Of a DNA stretch of 10,587 nucleotides, positions 1-6,836 are shown one piece after another. Within the stretch, counting starts at the first letter, position 1; the number at the start of each line of letters is the position of its first letter. This DNA is from Glacieibacterium sp964246975 (GTDB lineage: Bacteria > Pseudomonadota > Alphaproteobacteria > Sphingomonadales > Sphingomonadaceae), in the NCBI GenBank assembly GCA_964246975.1, contig CAXTSL010000091.1:1-10587 (forward strand), read 5' to 3'. The notes under the pieces are model-generated. The model did no database searches. It was not told the origin of the DNA and saw only the letters and a program-made list of their open reading frames with translations. Both the position numbers and the translations under genes were made by a program.

Positions 1-261
1 GGGGATACCCCAGCCGCCACCGCCGGGGGTTTCGAGGACGAGGGTGTCGCCGGGGGCCTGATGCAAGGCTTCGTCGAGCAGTGCCAGTGCCGTATCGAAA
101 TCGCCCGCTTCGAGCCGCGCCCACGCCGCGAGGCGAAGCACCAGCCCGTCGCGGACTTCGCTCGCCAGCGCCGCTTCGGCACGCGCGGCCGCGCGCACGG
201 TGTCACCGCGCACGAGAAGGGCTTCAAGCTCGGCAATGGTCGCTGCGGGATTGGCAGGCAC
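1..261 (-). CDS. TPR-like protein, N-terminal part (runs off left edge)
   Basis: An open frame of 87 codons on the minus strand reaches the window edge without a stop. I chose the GTG at 261-259 because a GGAAAG ribosome-binding site lies 5 bases before it. The N-terminus is alanine-rich and helical, and one segment (about residues 37-70) fits a tetratricopeptide repeat: a small-residue helix, then G-D-F, then A-LALLDEAL and P at the usual spacing. Such repeats form protein-protein interaction scaffolds, but the effector domain would lie outside the window. The last residues before the edge read GDTLVLETPGGGGWGIP. That matches the typical C-terminal tail of hydantoinase B/5-oxoprolinase rather than a TPR continuation, so the frame may be composite (see findings). 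No function is assigned. The gene lies 72 bases after the PEP-CTERM gene on the same strand and may be cotranscribed with it. Confidence 0.55.
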   Translation of the reverse strand, partial: MPANPAATIAELEALLVRGDTVRAAARAEAALASEVRDGLVLRLAAWARLEAGDFDTALALLDEALHQAPGDTLVLETPGGGGWGIP

Positions 262-317
262 GATGGCTTTCCGGTGACGCCCTGCGGGGCAACCGCGCCG
301 TCCTAGCTGCTCGGCAC

Positions 318-333
318 GGCGCTGCGAAGCGCC
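318..333 (-). terminator. Short GC hairpin directly after the PEP-CTERM stop codon
   Basis: A perfect 6-bp stem (GGCGCT/AGCGCC) with a TCGC loop starts immediately after the TGA of the upstream minus-strand gene. No T-run follows, so it would be at best a weak or Rho-assisted terminator, or a 3' stabiliser of the message. Confidence 0.3.
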
Positions 334-948
334 TCAGGCCGTGACCGTCGCGCGCCGCCGCATCGTTGCCCCGACGAATCCGAAGCCGCCGATCATCAAC
401 GCCCATGTCGCGGGTTCGGGGACGGTTTCGGGGGTCGCCCCGGCATAGACGTTGTCGACCGAGAAGCTGGCGGCACCGCCGGACGAGTACAGCACGATCT
501 CGTTGGCGAAGGCATAAGCGACGCTGAGTCGCTGCCACTGGTTGAGCACGGTCGTCACGGCGGAAGCGAAGGTTGCGCCATAGTCGTTGGTGACGACCAG
601 CTTAGCGACGCCCGAGGTGACGTAGAAATCGGCGGACGCGTAGCTGAACGAGCCTGGGAACTGGAAAACGCCGTTGTCCGAGCCGCCGGTGGTGATGTCG
701 AGCATCGCGGTGCTGCCGGGCAGGACGGTGTCCGTCGACGGCAAGAGCGCGGTCGTCGTCGTCCCTGCGGAGTTTTGATAGACGAACCAGCTAGCCGCCG
801 CCGACCCGCCGACACTGCCGACCGAGGTCAGCACCGTCGGACCCGATCCCGATGGTGTTTCGAAGCCAGGGTTGGCGATGACATTCTGCGCAGTCGCAGC
901 GCTCGCGATGCCGAGCGCCAGCGCAGCAAGGACAGTCAAATTGCGCAT
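334..948 (-). CDS. PEPxxWA-CTERM sorting domain protein with jelly-roll-like domain
   Basis: A secreted surface or matrix protein of 204 residues. Residues 1-20 form a signal peptide ending in ATA-Q. The mature protein opens with NVIANPGFETP and later has NQWQRL and FSVDNVYAG. This pattern is common in carbohydrate-binding-module-type beta-sandwich domains (CBM4/9-like), though the fold is inferred. Residues 176-199 form the PEP-CTERM tail: VPEPATW, a hydrophobic helix, then RRR. In characterised families such a tail is recognised by an exosortase, which cleaves at the motif during export linked to exopolysaccharide production. No exosortase gene is in the window. I chose the ATG at 948, not upstream in-frame starts, because it begins the signal peptide and has GGAGA 8 bases before it. 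It lies 106 bases after prmA on the same strand. Unlike the second PEP-CTERM gene, it has no visible sigma-54 promoter. Confidence 0.88.
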   Translation of the reverse strand: MRNLTVLAALALGIASAATAQNVIANPGFETPSGSGPTVLTSVGSVGGSAAASWFVYQNSAGTTTTALLPSTDTVLPGSTAMLDITTGGSDNGVFQFPGSFSYASADFYVTSGVAKLVVTNDYGATFASAVTTVLNQWQRLSVAYAFANEIVLYSSGGAASFSVDNVYAGATPETVPEPATWALMIGGFGFVGATMRRRATVTA

Positions 949-1054
949 TGCCGATGTCTCCGAGGGCGGCGGTGCCCGACACGAGCGCTCGTCCCACACG
1001 ACGCGTGCGCAGAATATCCCCATTTGGGGGGGCAGCACACAAAAAGCCCCGGAT

Positions 1055-1948
1055 TCATCTGCGCACGAGGACCAGCGTCGGCCACTCGCCGCCGCTCGTC
1101 GCGGCACGCCGCAACCCGCGTGCCGCATAGGCGGCGGTCACGGCGCGCGCCTGCGTGTCGAGCAGCCCAGCAAGGACCACGACCCCACGCGGTGCAAGGG
1201 CGCGCGTCACCGCGTCCGCCAGGTCGATCAGCGGTGCCGCAAGGATGTTGGCGACGATCAGGTCGAAGGGGGCGCGGACGCCGAGCCGCCGGTCGTGCAT
1301 CCCCGCTGCGGCGAACAGGTCGAGCGCGCCGCGCGCCGTGCCCAGCCGCACGCCGTTGGCGCGGGCGTTGGCGCGCGCCACGAGGATCGACACGGGGTCG
1401 ATATCGCTCGCCGTGACGCGCGCGCGCCGCCAGCGCTTCGCCGCCGCCATCGCCAGCACGCCGGTACCCGTGCCGAGATCGAGGATGTTGCCGAAGCGGC
1501 GACGCCGCCCGAGGTCGTCGAGCGCCGCCAGACAGCCCGAAGTCGTCGCGTGCTGCCCGGTGCCGAACGCCAGCCCCGCCTCGATCATCAGCCCGATCTG
1601 CCCCGGCCGCCGTTCGTGCGCGTGCGCCCGCGTCGCGACGTGGAAACGCCCGGCGCTGACCGGCGCGAGCCCCGCCTGGCTCAGCGTCGTCCAGTCGTCA
1701 TCGGGCAGTGCCACGACGACGGGCGTTCCACGGCGCGCCGGAACCAGCGCCGCGAGGCGCGCAAGCAGCGCGGCGTCGGGTGCCTCCGCGACATAGGCGT
1801 GCAGCCGCCAGTCGTCGGGTCGACCCGGATCGGGCTCGTCGATGAGCAATGTCGGCGGCGCTTCCAGATCGGCGAACAGTTCGTCGACGAAGGGGATCGC
1901 CGCCGCCTCGCTGCGCGTGCACGGCAGCGTGACCTTCCAGCTCGTCAC
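1055..1948 (-). CDS. prmA: Ribosomal protein L11 methyltransferase
   Basis: A 297-residue cytoplasmic class I SAM-dependent methyltransferase. PrmA trimethylates amino groups of ribosomal protein L11. The family signature AFGTGQHATT (127-136) is followed by the SAM-binding motif I DLGTGTG (157-163), the acidic SDID loop (181-184) that binds the ribose of SAM, and the VANIL motif (232-236), which corresponds to the catalytic N-P/I-L region of this family. Length and motif order agree with PrmA; the N-terminal L11-recognition domain (about 1-110) is more diverged, as usual in alphaproteobacteria. Translation starts at a GTG only 6 bases after the stop of the SDR gene, so the two are probably one transcript and may be translationally coupled. 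The gene is not essential in the bacteria where it has been tested. Confidence 0.9.
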   Translation of the reverse strand: MTSWKVTLPCTRSEAAAIPFVDELFADLEAPPTLLIDEPDPGRPDDWRLHAYVAEAPDAALLARLAALVPARRGTPVVVALPDDDWTTLSQAGLAPVSAGRFHVATRAHAHERRPGQIGLMIEAGLAFGTGQHATTSGCLAALDDLGRRRRFGNILDLGTGTGVLAMAAAKRWRRARVTASDIDPVSILVARANARANGVRLGTARGALDLFAAAGMHDRRLGVRAPFDLIVANILAAPLIDLADAVTRALAPRGVVVLAGLLDTQARAVTAAYAARGLRRAATSGGEWPTLVLVRR

Positions 1949-1954
1949 GGCGTT

Positions 1955-2671
1955 TCAGCGGACATAGCTCGCCCCGTTGACGTCGAGCGTCGCGCCGGTC
2001 AGCGACGGCGGCGCGTCGAGCGCCAGCCAGCGGATCGTCTCGGCGACCTCTTGCGGGCTCGCGACCCGCCCGAGCGGGATGTCGGCAAGGAGCTTGTCGC
2101 CGCCCCGGCTGCTCAGATAATCCTCGGCCATGCCCGTCATCACGAAGCCCGGCGCGACCGCGAAGGCGAGGATGTTTTCGGCGGCATAGGCGCGCGCGAT
2201 GCTCTTGGTTATCGCGATCAGCCCGGCCTTGGCAGCGGCATAGTGCCAGTGCGCGGGCGAATCGCCGCGGTGACCGGCGCGGCTCGCGAGGTTGACGATG
2301 CGCCCGCCGCCGTGGCCCCGGAAATGCAGTACGGCGCGGCGGCACAGGTCGGCGGGGGCCTGCAGATTGATCGCGTGACCGCGCGCCCACGCCGCTGCCC
2401 AGTCGGACGCGGGGGCATCGACGGCTATGCTCTCGAACACCCCGGCGTTATTGACCAGCACGTCGATGCGGCCCCCGAGCCGGTCGAGCGCGGCGTCCCA
2501 CAGCGCGTCGCCCGCCCCCGGCTGCGACAGGTCGGCGGCGAGCAGTGTCGCGGTGGCCTGTGTCGCCTGCCCGACGACGGTCGCTCCGGCCCCGGTCAGG
2601 ACCGCCAGCGTCGCCGCGCCGATCCCGCGCGACGCGCCGGTCAAGAGAATATTGGTCATGGCACGCGTCAT
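1955..2671 (-). CDS. SDR family oxidoreductase (FabG-like)
   Basis: A 238-residue classical short-chain dehydrogenase/reductase, expected to be a cytoplasmic NAD(P)(H)-dependent oxidoreductase. Visible motifs are the cofactor-binding TGASRGIG (11-18), D47 near the adenine pocket, NNAG (74-77), catalytic N102, S130, Y144 and K148 (YAAAK), and the VAPGFV segment after the active site. The C-terminus (TGATLDVNGASYVR) matches the FabG-like branch. The substrate cannot be told from the sequence. It could be a 3-oxoacyl-ACP reductase paralogue or act on another alcohol/ketone pair. The start is uncertain: ATG codons at 2671 and 2659 both precede the first beta strand and neither has a clear ribosome-binding site; I chose the upstream one. 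It is the first gene of a minus-strand unit with prmA and is divergent from the Wzi gene, sharing a 112-base intergenic region. Confidence 0.88.
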   Translation of the reverse strand: MTRAMTNILLTGASRGIGAATLAVLTGAGATVVGQATQATATLLAADLSQPGAGDALWDAALDRLGGRIDVLVNNAGVFESIAVDAPASDWAAAWARGHAINLQAPADLCRRAVLHFRGHGGGRIVNLASRAGHRGDSPAHWHYAAAKAGLIAITKSIARAYAAENILAFAVAPGFVMTGMAEDYLSSRGGDKLLADIPLGRVASPQEVAETIRWLALDAPPSLTGATLDVNGASYVR

Positions 2672-2771
2672 GGCGAACGTCGCGCGCGCGTTCAAGCGAA
2701 TGCGGGGCCCCCGCCCCGCCCGCACCATTGACAGGCGGGAGGGCGTCGGCGAGCAGGCAAGCGTAGAATCC

Positions 2772-2777
2772 GGGGAG
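2772..2777 (+). promoter_or_regulatory. Ribosome-binding site fixing the GTG start of the Wzi gene
   Basis: GGGGAG lies 6 bases before the GTG at 2784 and decides the start. The frame stays open far upstream, but the extra residues are arginine/proline-rich and antisense to the SDR gene, whereas the GTG opens directly into a signal peptide. Confidence 0.7.
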
Positions 2778-2783
2778 CGCGGC

Positions 2784-4238
2784 GTGGCGGCAAGACTGGC
2801 AATCCTCGCGTCGGCGGCGCTGCTGTGCGTTGCACCCGCCGCTGCCGAACCCTGGGCAAGTGTCGGCGACGCGGGCCTGCGGTCGGACATCACTTTGCTC
2901 GCGCAGGCGGGGTTGCTCGACAGTCTGACGACGCAGTGGCCGATGCCGTGGACGGGCGTCGCGGCGCAACTGTCGGACGACGCTGCGCTGGCGCGCCTGC
3001 CGCGTTACATCCAGAACGCCGCGCGACGCGTCCGCGCGCGCGCCGAGGCCGACACCGCGCCGGGCCTGCGCGCCGGGCTGCTCGCGCAGGGAACCAACCA
3101 GCCCGCGCTGATCCGCGGCTTTGATGCGCTCGGCAACGGCAAGGGCCAGCTCCAGGGGCTGACCGACTGGAACCACGGCGATACCAGCGTGCATCTCGCG
3201 CTCGGCGCGATCAGCGGTACGCCGCGCGACCGGGGGCGCTTCGCCGCCGACGGCAGTGTGATTGCCCAGCGCATCGGCGCGGTGACGCTGTACGGCGGCG
3301 CAGTCAGCCATTGGTGGGGGCCAGGCTGGGTGTCGGCATTGAGCTATTCGAACAACGCGCGACCGATCCCACAAATCGGCATTGCGTCGTCGCTGCCGCA
3401 TGTCTTCAAGACGCCGCTGCTGAGCTGGATCGGCCCGTGGCGCGCCGAGTTCGTCTACGGCATTCTCGACGGCCCGCGCCTCGCGCGGAACACGCTTTTC
3501 AACGGCCTGCGCGTCACCTTCAACCCCGCGCCGGGGCTCGAGATCGGGCTGGCGCGGACACAATTCCTGTGCGGCACGGGCCATAGCTGCAATCCGCTCA
3601 GCGACTATTTCAACCTGCAGAACGACGGCAAGCGCGCCAGCCCGGCCAACGATCAGGGTGTCTTCGACATTAAATATTCGAACCGCATCGGCGGGCGGCC
3701 ATTCGAAATCTATACGCAGATACTCAACGAGGACAGCAACCCGATCGTCGTCTCGTCGAGCAGCTATCTCGTCGGGGCCAGCATCTGGCTGCCCGTCGGC
3801 GACGCCGCGCTTCGCCTGACGGGCGAATATGTCAGCAGTATCGCGACCGCCGATCTCTTCAGCTTCAATCGGGTCAGCTACGGCAATACCTATAACAACG
3901 GCCAGTATCCCGACGGCGCGCGCTATCGCGGGCGCACCGTGGGCTTCAGCCTCGACAGCGACTCGCGGCTGGCGTCGGTCCAGGGCAGCCTGACCGACAC
4001 CCGGGGGCGGACGTGGACGCTCGGCCTGCACCACGCGATCGTCTCGACGCCGTTTACCGGGACCGCCAATCCGATCACGACGACACCGGTGACGATCAAC
4101 TATGCCGAAGCCCAGGCGAGCGTGCCGACGCGCTGGGCCGATTTCCGCGTCGCGGCGCGGCTCCAGGACGATCAGCCGCGGCCCAGGCGCGGCGTCGCGG
4201 CGGCAATCGAGGCGACGCTGATCTTCCGGCTCCGCTGA
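2784..4238 (+). CDS. Capsule assembly Wzi family outer-membrane protein
   Basis: A 484-residue beta-barrel protein of the Wzi family. E. coli Wzi is an outer-membrane lectin that anchors group 1 capsule at the cell surface; related proteins in sphingomonads are thought to serve exopolysaccharide attachment. Residues 1-21 are a signal peptide ending AAA-E. The mature protein opens with the family's helical region (WASVGDAGLRSDITLLAQAG, then WPMPW). It then alternates amphipathic beta strands typical of a barrel, with the conserved HWWGPGW (176-182) followed by SNNARPIP, a recognisable Wzi core. The C-terminus ends in a strand (ATLIFRLR), as in many outer-membrane barrels. I used the GTG at 2784 because of its good ribosome-binding site and signal peptide. 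No other capsule-export genes (wza, wzc) are in the window. A GNAT gene follows 2 bases later. Confidence 0.88.
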   Translation: MAARLAILASAALLCVAPAAAEPWASVGDAGLRSDITLLAQAGLLDSLTTQWPMPWTGVAAQLSDDAALARLPRYIQNAARRVRARAEADTAPGLRAGLLAQGTNQPALIRGFDALGNGKGQLQGLTDWNHGDTSVHLALGAISGTPRDRGRFAADGSVIAQRIGAVTLYGGAVSHWWGPGWVSALSYSNNARPIPQIGIASSLPHVFKTPLLSWIGPWRAEFVYGILDGPRLARNTLFNGLRVTFNPAPGLEIGLARTQFLCGTGHSCNPLSDYFNLQNDGKRASPANDQGVFDIKYSNRIGGRPFEIYTQILNEDSNPIVVSSSSYLVGASIWLPVGDAALRLTGEYVSSIATADLFSFNRVSYGNTYNNGQYPDGARYRGRTVGFSLDSDSRLASVQGSLTDTRGRTWTLGLHHAIVSTPFTGTANPITTTPVTINYAEAQASVPTRWADFRVAARLQDDQPRPRRGVAAAIEATLIFRLR

Positions 4239-4240
4239 GC

Positions 4241-4786
4241 GTGGCGACGGCGGGCGACGACTGGCGGTTGCAGACGGCGCGCACCCTGGTGCGGCCCGCC
4301 GAACTGCCCGATGCCGGGGCACTGCACTGGATTCGCGGCACGATGCCCTATGATCCGCAGACGCGCGACCTGCCCGCTGCGCGCGCGTTGCTCGCCGAAA
4401 TGGCCGACGCCCCGCCCGGCGGGCCGGGCTGGCGCCAGTTCGCGGTCATCGCCGAGCGTGACGGGCCCGCGCCGCCGGGCATGATCCTCGGCGACATCGG
4501 CGTCCGCTTCGGCCAGCCGAGCGCGGGACAGGCCGAACTCGGCTTTGCCTTTCATCCCGACTGGCGCGGCCACGGCTATGCGGGCGAAGCCGTCGGCGCG
4601 CTCGTCGCGCGGCTGTTCGCGCACGGCCTCCACCGCATCGCGGCGATCACCGACGCGCGCAACCTCGCGACCCAGCGCCTGCTGACCCGCCTGCGCTTTC
4701 GGCAAGAGGCGCATTATGTCGCGAGCTGGCCTGTCGGCGACGGCTGGTCGGACGAATATAGTTATGCACGGCTGGCCACCGATTGA
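4241..4786 (+). CDS. GNAT family N-acetyltransferase (RimJ/RimL-like)
   Basis: A 181-residue cytoplasmic acetyltransferase that would transfer acetyl from acetyl-CoA to an amine. After a first strand (LQTARTLVRPAELPD) comes the acetyl-CoA pyrophosphate loop RGHGYA (109-114), fitting the Q/R-x-x-G-x-G/A motif of GNAT motif A, preceded by the strand AELGFAFHPDW. The C-terminal segment with ARNLATQRLLTRLRFRQEAHYV is typical of the RimJ/RimL branch, which acetylates ribosomal protein N-termini, amino acids or antibiotics; the substrate is not determinable here. The start is the GTG at 4241, 2 bases after the Wzi stop. Its own ribosome-binding site is poor, so translation is probably coupled to wzi. 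Longer in-frame starts lie inside wzi and are not credible. Confidence 0.85.
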   Translation: MATAGDDWRLQTARTLVRPAELPDAGALHWIRGTMPYDPQTRDLPAARALLAEMADAPPGGPGWRQFAVIAERDGPAPPGMILGDIGVRFGQPSAGQAELGFAFHPDWRGHGYAGEAVGALVARLFAHGLHRIAAITDARNLATQRLLTRLRFRQEAHYVASWPVGDGWSDEYSYARLATD

Positions 4787-4888
4787 GCCCGCTGGCGCGA
4801 TTGGCGCGCTTAAACAAGCTTCGCCCGCTTGGGTTCCACACGCTCTGACGCGCCAAGAGACTCGGTGCAGGGCATTCCGCAAGGAAAG

Positions 4889-4959
4889 TGTCGGAAAACT
4901 TTACATTTCAAAATAGTCGTTTCGGTTCCGCTATTTATCTATTCAAGGTAAAGAGTCGG
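4889..4959 (+). promoter_or_regulatory. Dyad-rich region upstream of the sigma-54 promoter (possible activator sites)
   Basis: This AT-rich stretch contains nested inverted repeats. The outer pair is CTTTAC (4899-4904) and GTAAAG (4948-4953). The inner pair is AAATAG (4911-4916) and CTATTT (4931-4936). They are nearly concentric (about 4924-4926). The outer arms also both carry TCGG: TGTCGGAAAACTTTACA at 4889-4905 and GTAAAGAGTCGG at 4948-4959. The region sits roughly 35 to 110 bases upstream of the predicted transcription start, a plausible place for an enhancer-binding protein. That an activator such as PrsR binds here is inference. Confidence 0.4.
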
Positions 4960-4969
4960 TCAGCGGTGT

Positions 4970-4985
4970 TGGCACAACAATTGCA
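4970..4985 (+). promoter_or_regulatory. Sigma-54 (RpoN) -24/-12 promoter
   Basis: TGGCACAACAATTGCA matches the sigma-54 consensus (TGGCACG, four bases, TTGCA/T) at every position except the base after TGGCAC. The invariant GG (4971-4972) and GC (4983-4984) are spaced correctly for -24/-12. The predicted start point is near 4996, giving a leader of about 33 bases before the ATG at 5029. RpoN together with the PrsK/PrsR two-component system is known to control PEP-CTERM genes in Zoogloea, which fits the downstream gene. Confidence 0.8.
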
Positions 4986-5013
4986 TTGGTTCGGGCAGTG
5001 CAGTTGCACGTGT

Positions 5014-5018
5014 GGAGG
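5014..5018 (+). promoter_or_regulatory. Strong ribosome-binding site of the second PEP-CTERM gene
   Basis: GGAGG (followed by AA) lies 10 bases before the ATG at 5029 and supports that start over in-frame codons further upstream, which would lie across the sigma-54 promoter. Confidence 0.75.
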
Positions 5019-5028
5019 AAATATTTTT

Positions 5029-5688
5029 ATGAACCGTTTCGCGCTCATCGTTCCCGTCGTCGGCGCCATGCTCGGCCTGTCGACGGCTGCCAACGCTGTC
5101 ATCCTTACCGACCTGTACAACACGGGCCTTGGTGTCGGCGGCGCGACGCTGGCCGCCGGCAATGGCCAGACCGATGCCAACTACACCGTTACCCCGGGCA
5201 CCATCGGCACCGCCGGCCAGGCCGTGACGTACTTCAACCCCGCCTATTCGTCGGAAACCCCGGAATCGCGCTGGATTTCGTACCAGGCTGACGGTGGCAG
5301 CGCCGCCGGCACGTTCACCCTGTCGACGACGTTTAACCTGACCGGCTATCAGGTCGCCACCGCCTCGGTGTCGGGCCTCTGGGGTGTCGACAACGTCGGC
5401 GAGATCTTCCTCAACGGCGTGACCACGGGCATCACCAACAGCCAGTTCTCGCAGCTGACGGCGTTCAGCATCAACACCGGCTTCATCGCCGGCATCAATA
5501 CGCTGAGCTTCCGCATCATCGATCAGGGTCCGCCCGCCGCGCTGCGCGTCGACGGCCTGACCGGTTCGGCCGAACTCGCCGCTCCCGGTGTTCCCGAGCC
5601 CGCCACCTGGGGCCTGATGATTGCCGGCTTCGTGATGACCGGTGCCGCGATGCGTCGCCGCAGCGGGTCGCGCACCGTCAGCGCCTGA
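5029..5688 (+). CDS. PEP-CTERM sorting domain protein
   Basis: A 219-residue secreted protein. The signal peptide (1-23) ends ANA-V. The body (24-185) is rich in glycine, threonine and asparagine with alternating beta strands. It includes WGVDNVGEIFLNG (118-130) and a later INTLSFRIID ... ALRVDGLTGSAEL stretch, resembling galactose-binding-like/jelly-roll domains, though no specific ligand is evident. Residues 188-211 form the sorting tail: VPEPATW, hydrophobic helix, then RRR. Position 6 after PEP is G here where the sphingomonad form usually has A. The protein is probably cut by an exosortase and retained at the surface or released into exopolysaccharide. The gene is monocistronic: its own sigma-54 promoter and leader lie upstream and a strong terminator follows. 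Regulation by RpoN suggests expression tied to a specific signal. Confidence 0.9.
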   Translation: MNRFALIVPVVGAMLGLSTAANAVILTDLYNTGLGVGGATLAAGNGQTDANYTVTPGTIGTAGQAVTYFNPAYSSETPESRWISYQADGGSAAGTFTLSTTFNLTGYQVATASVSGLWGVDNVGEIFLNGVTTGITNSQFSQLTAFSINTGFIAGINTLSFRIIDQGPPAALRVDGLTGSAELAAPGVPEPATWGLMIAGFVMTGAAMRRRSGSRTVSA

Positions 5689-5705
5689 CCTTCGCTTGAA
5701 TCTGG

Positions 5706-5737
5706 AAAGGGCGTCGCGGCAACGCGGCGCCCTTTTT
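5706..5737 (+). terminator. Intrinsic terminator after the PEP-CTERM gene
   Basis: A 13-bp stem with one G-T wobble (AAAGGGCGTCGCG pairing with CGCGGCGCCCTTT) closes on a GCAA tetraloop and runs into five Ts. It starts 17 bases after the stop codon, so it isolates this gene from the DUF2855 gene downstream. Confidence 0.92.
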
Positions 5738-5780
5738 CGTTCGGGTGCGGTGGGCTAGGGTGGCGCGGGGAGAGCGGCGA

Positions 5781-6836
5781 ATGGCGACTGAGGTGCAGGT
5801 CCGGCGCGACGCGCTGGGAACGACGCGGATCGCGGCAGCCGATGCCGTGCTCGCCGATGGCGAGGCACGCTTCGCGGTCGAACGGTTCGCGTTGACCGCA
5901 AACAACGTCACCTATGCCGCCCACGGCGTCGACATGCGCTATTGGGATTTCTTCCCCGCCCCCGACGGATGGGGGACGGTGCCCGTCTGGGGCTTCGCGC
6001 GCTGCACCGAGAGCCGGGCCGAAGGCATCGCGGTCGGCGATCGCTGCTACGGCTATTGGCCCTTCGCCGACGAAGCGGTCCTGACCCCGGTCAAGGTCGG
6101 CGCGCGCGGTTTCGTCGACGGCGTGGCGCATCGCCGGGACCTGCCGGGCGTCTATAACGGCTATCTGCGGGTCAATGCCGCGATGAGCGACGAAGCGGCC
6201 TACGTCTTGTTCAGACCGCTACACCTGACCTCCTTCCTGCTCGACGCCAGCCTCGCCGGGGCGGCCGACACCCTAATCCTGTCGAGCGCGTCGTCAAAGA
6301 CCGCGCTCGGTCTGGCGCACGCGGCGCGCATGCGCGGCGGGGTCACGGTCGTCGGGCTGACCTCCGCACGCAATCGGGCATTCGTCGAGCGCACCGGCTA
6401 TTACGACCGGGTCGTGGCGTACGACGAGGTTGTTGCCCTGCCGGTCACGGGCGCGGTCGCCTATGCCGATTTCGCGGGCGACGGCGCGTTGCGGGCGCAG
6501 CTTCACGCCATGTTCGACACGCGGCTGACGCGCAGTCTGGTGATCGGCGACACGCATTGGGACAGCAGCGGCAAGACCGCGCAACTGCCCGGCCCACGCC
6601 CCGAATTCTTCTTCGCGCCGACGGTCCTCGGCGAGCGGATCGCGGCGCTCGGACAGGCCGGGTTCGAGGCGAGCGTCGAGGCGGGGTGGGCATCGTTCGT
6701 CGCGTCGACCGCGTCATGGCTGCGCCTCGAAGCCGTCGATGGCCTCGATGCGGCGGCGGCGGCGTGGACGCGGCTGGCGAGCGGCGATGTCGACCCGGCG
6801 GCGGGCCTGATCGTCCGGCCCGGGGTGGCGGCATGA
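5781..6836 (+). CDS. DUF2855 family protein (divergent MDR-like)
   Basis: A 351-residue protein recognised as DUF2855. The N-terminal half (about 30-110) resembles the catalytic domain of medium-chain dehydrogenase/quinone reductases: FALTANNVTYAAHG, then WGTVPVWGFARC, then GDRCYGYWP. The second half has a Rossmann-like region (163-215) in which the usual glycine-rich loop is replaced by SSASSKTALGLA, followed by VTVVGLTS and a possible cofactor-binding strand. No zinc-ligand pattern is visible, so if it is an enzyme it is probably a zinc-independent NAD(P)H reductase; this is inference, as the family has no established function known to me. The start at 5781 has GGGGAG 8 bases upstream. The stop overlaps the start of the hydrolase gene (ATGA), a sign of translational coupling. 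No promoter is obvious in the 43 bases after the terminator. Confidence 0.85.
   Translation: MATEVQVRRDALGTTRIAAADAVLADGEARFAVERFALTANNVTYAAHGVDMRYWDFFPAPDGWGTVPVWGFARCTESRAEGIAVGDRCYGYWPFADEAVLTPVKVGARGFVDGVAHRRDLPGVYNGYLRVNAAMSDEAAYVLFRPLHLTSFLLDASLAGAADTLILSSASSKTALGLAHAARMRGGVTVVGLTSARNRAFVERTGYYDRVVAYDEVVALPVTGAVAYADFAGDGALRAQLHAMFDTRLTRSLVIGDTHWDSSGKTAQLPGPRPEFFFAPTVLGERIAALGQAGFEASVEAGWASFVASTASWLRLEAVDGLDAAAAAWTRLASGDVDPAAGLIVRPGVAA

Noticed and set aside
1023..1054. Possible terminator between prmA and the first PEP-CTERM gene (T5 run with GGGGC/GCCCC arms)
   Set aside because: The T-run lies inside the loop of a 5-bp stem rather than after it, so it does not have terminator geometry.
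949..1054. Sigma-54 promoter for the first PEP-CTERM gene
   Set aside because: Candidates such as TGGGAC and GGGCAC lack the GC element at the required spacing.
872..2731. A plus-strand open frame of 619 codons across the prmA/SDR region
   Set aside because: It is the antisense shadow of two well-recognised genes in high-GC DNA, is arginine-rich and low in complexity, and has no family features.
2728..2769. TTGACA (2728-2733) and TAGAAT (2764-2769) as a sigma-70 promoter for the Wzi gene
   Set aside because: The spacer is 30 bases, far from 16-18, so the two cannot form one promoter. Either box alone is weak evidence.
2448..4322. A minus-strand open frame of 624 codons antisense to the Wzi gene
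   Set aside because: The Wzi frame has a signal peptide, ribosome-binding site and conserved motifs; the antisense frame has only GC-driven Arg/Ala/Pro-rich sequence.
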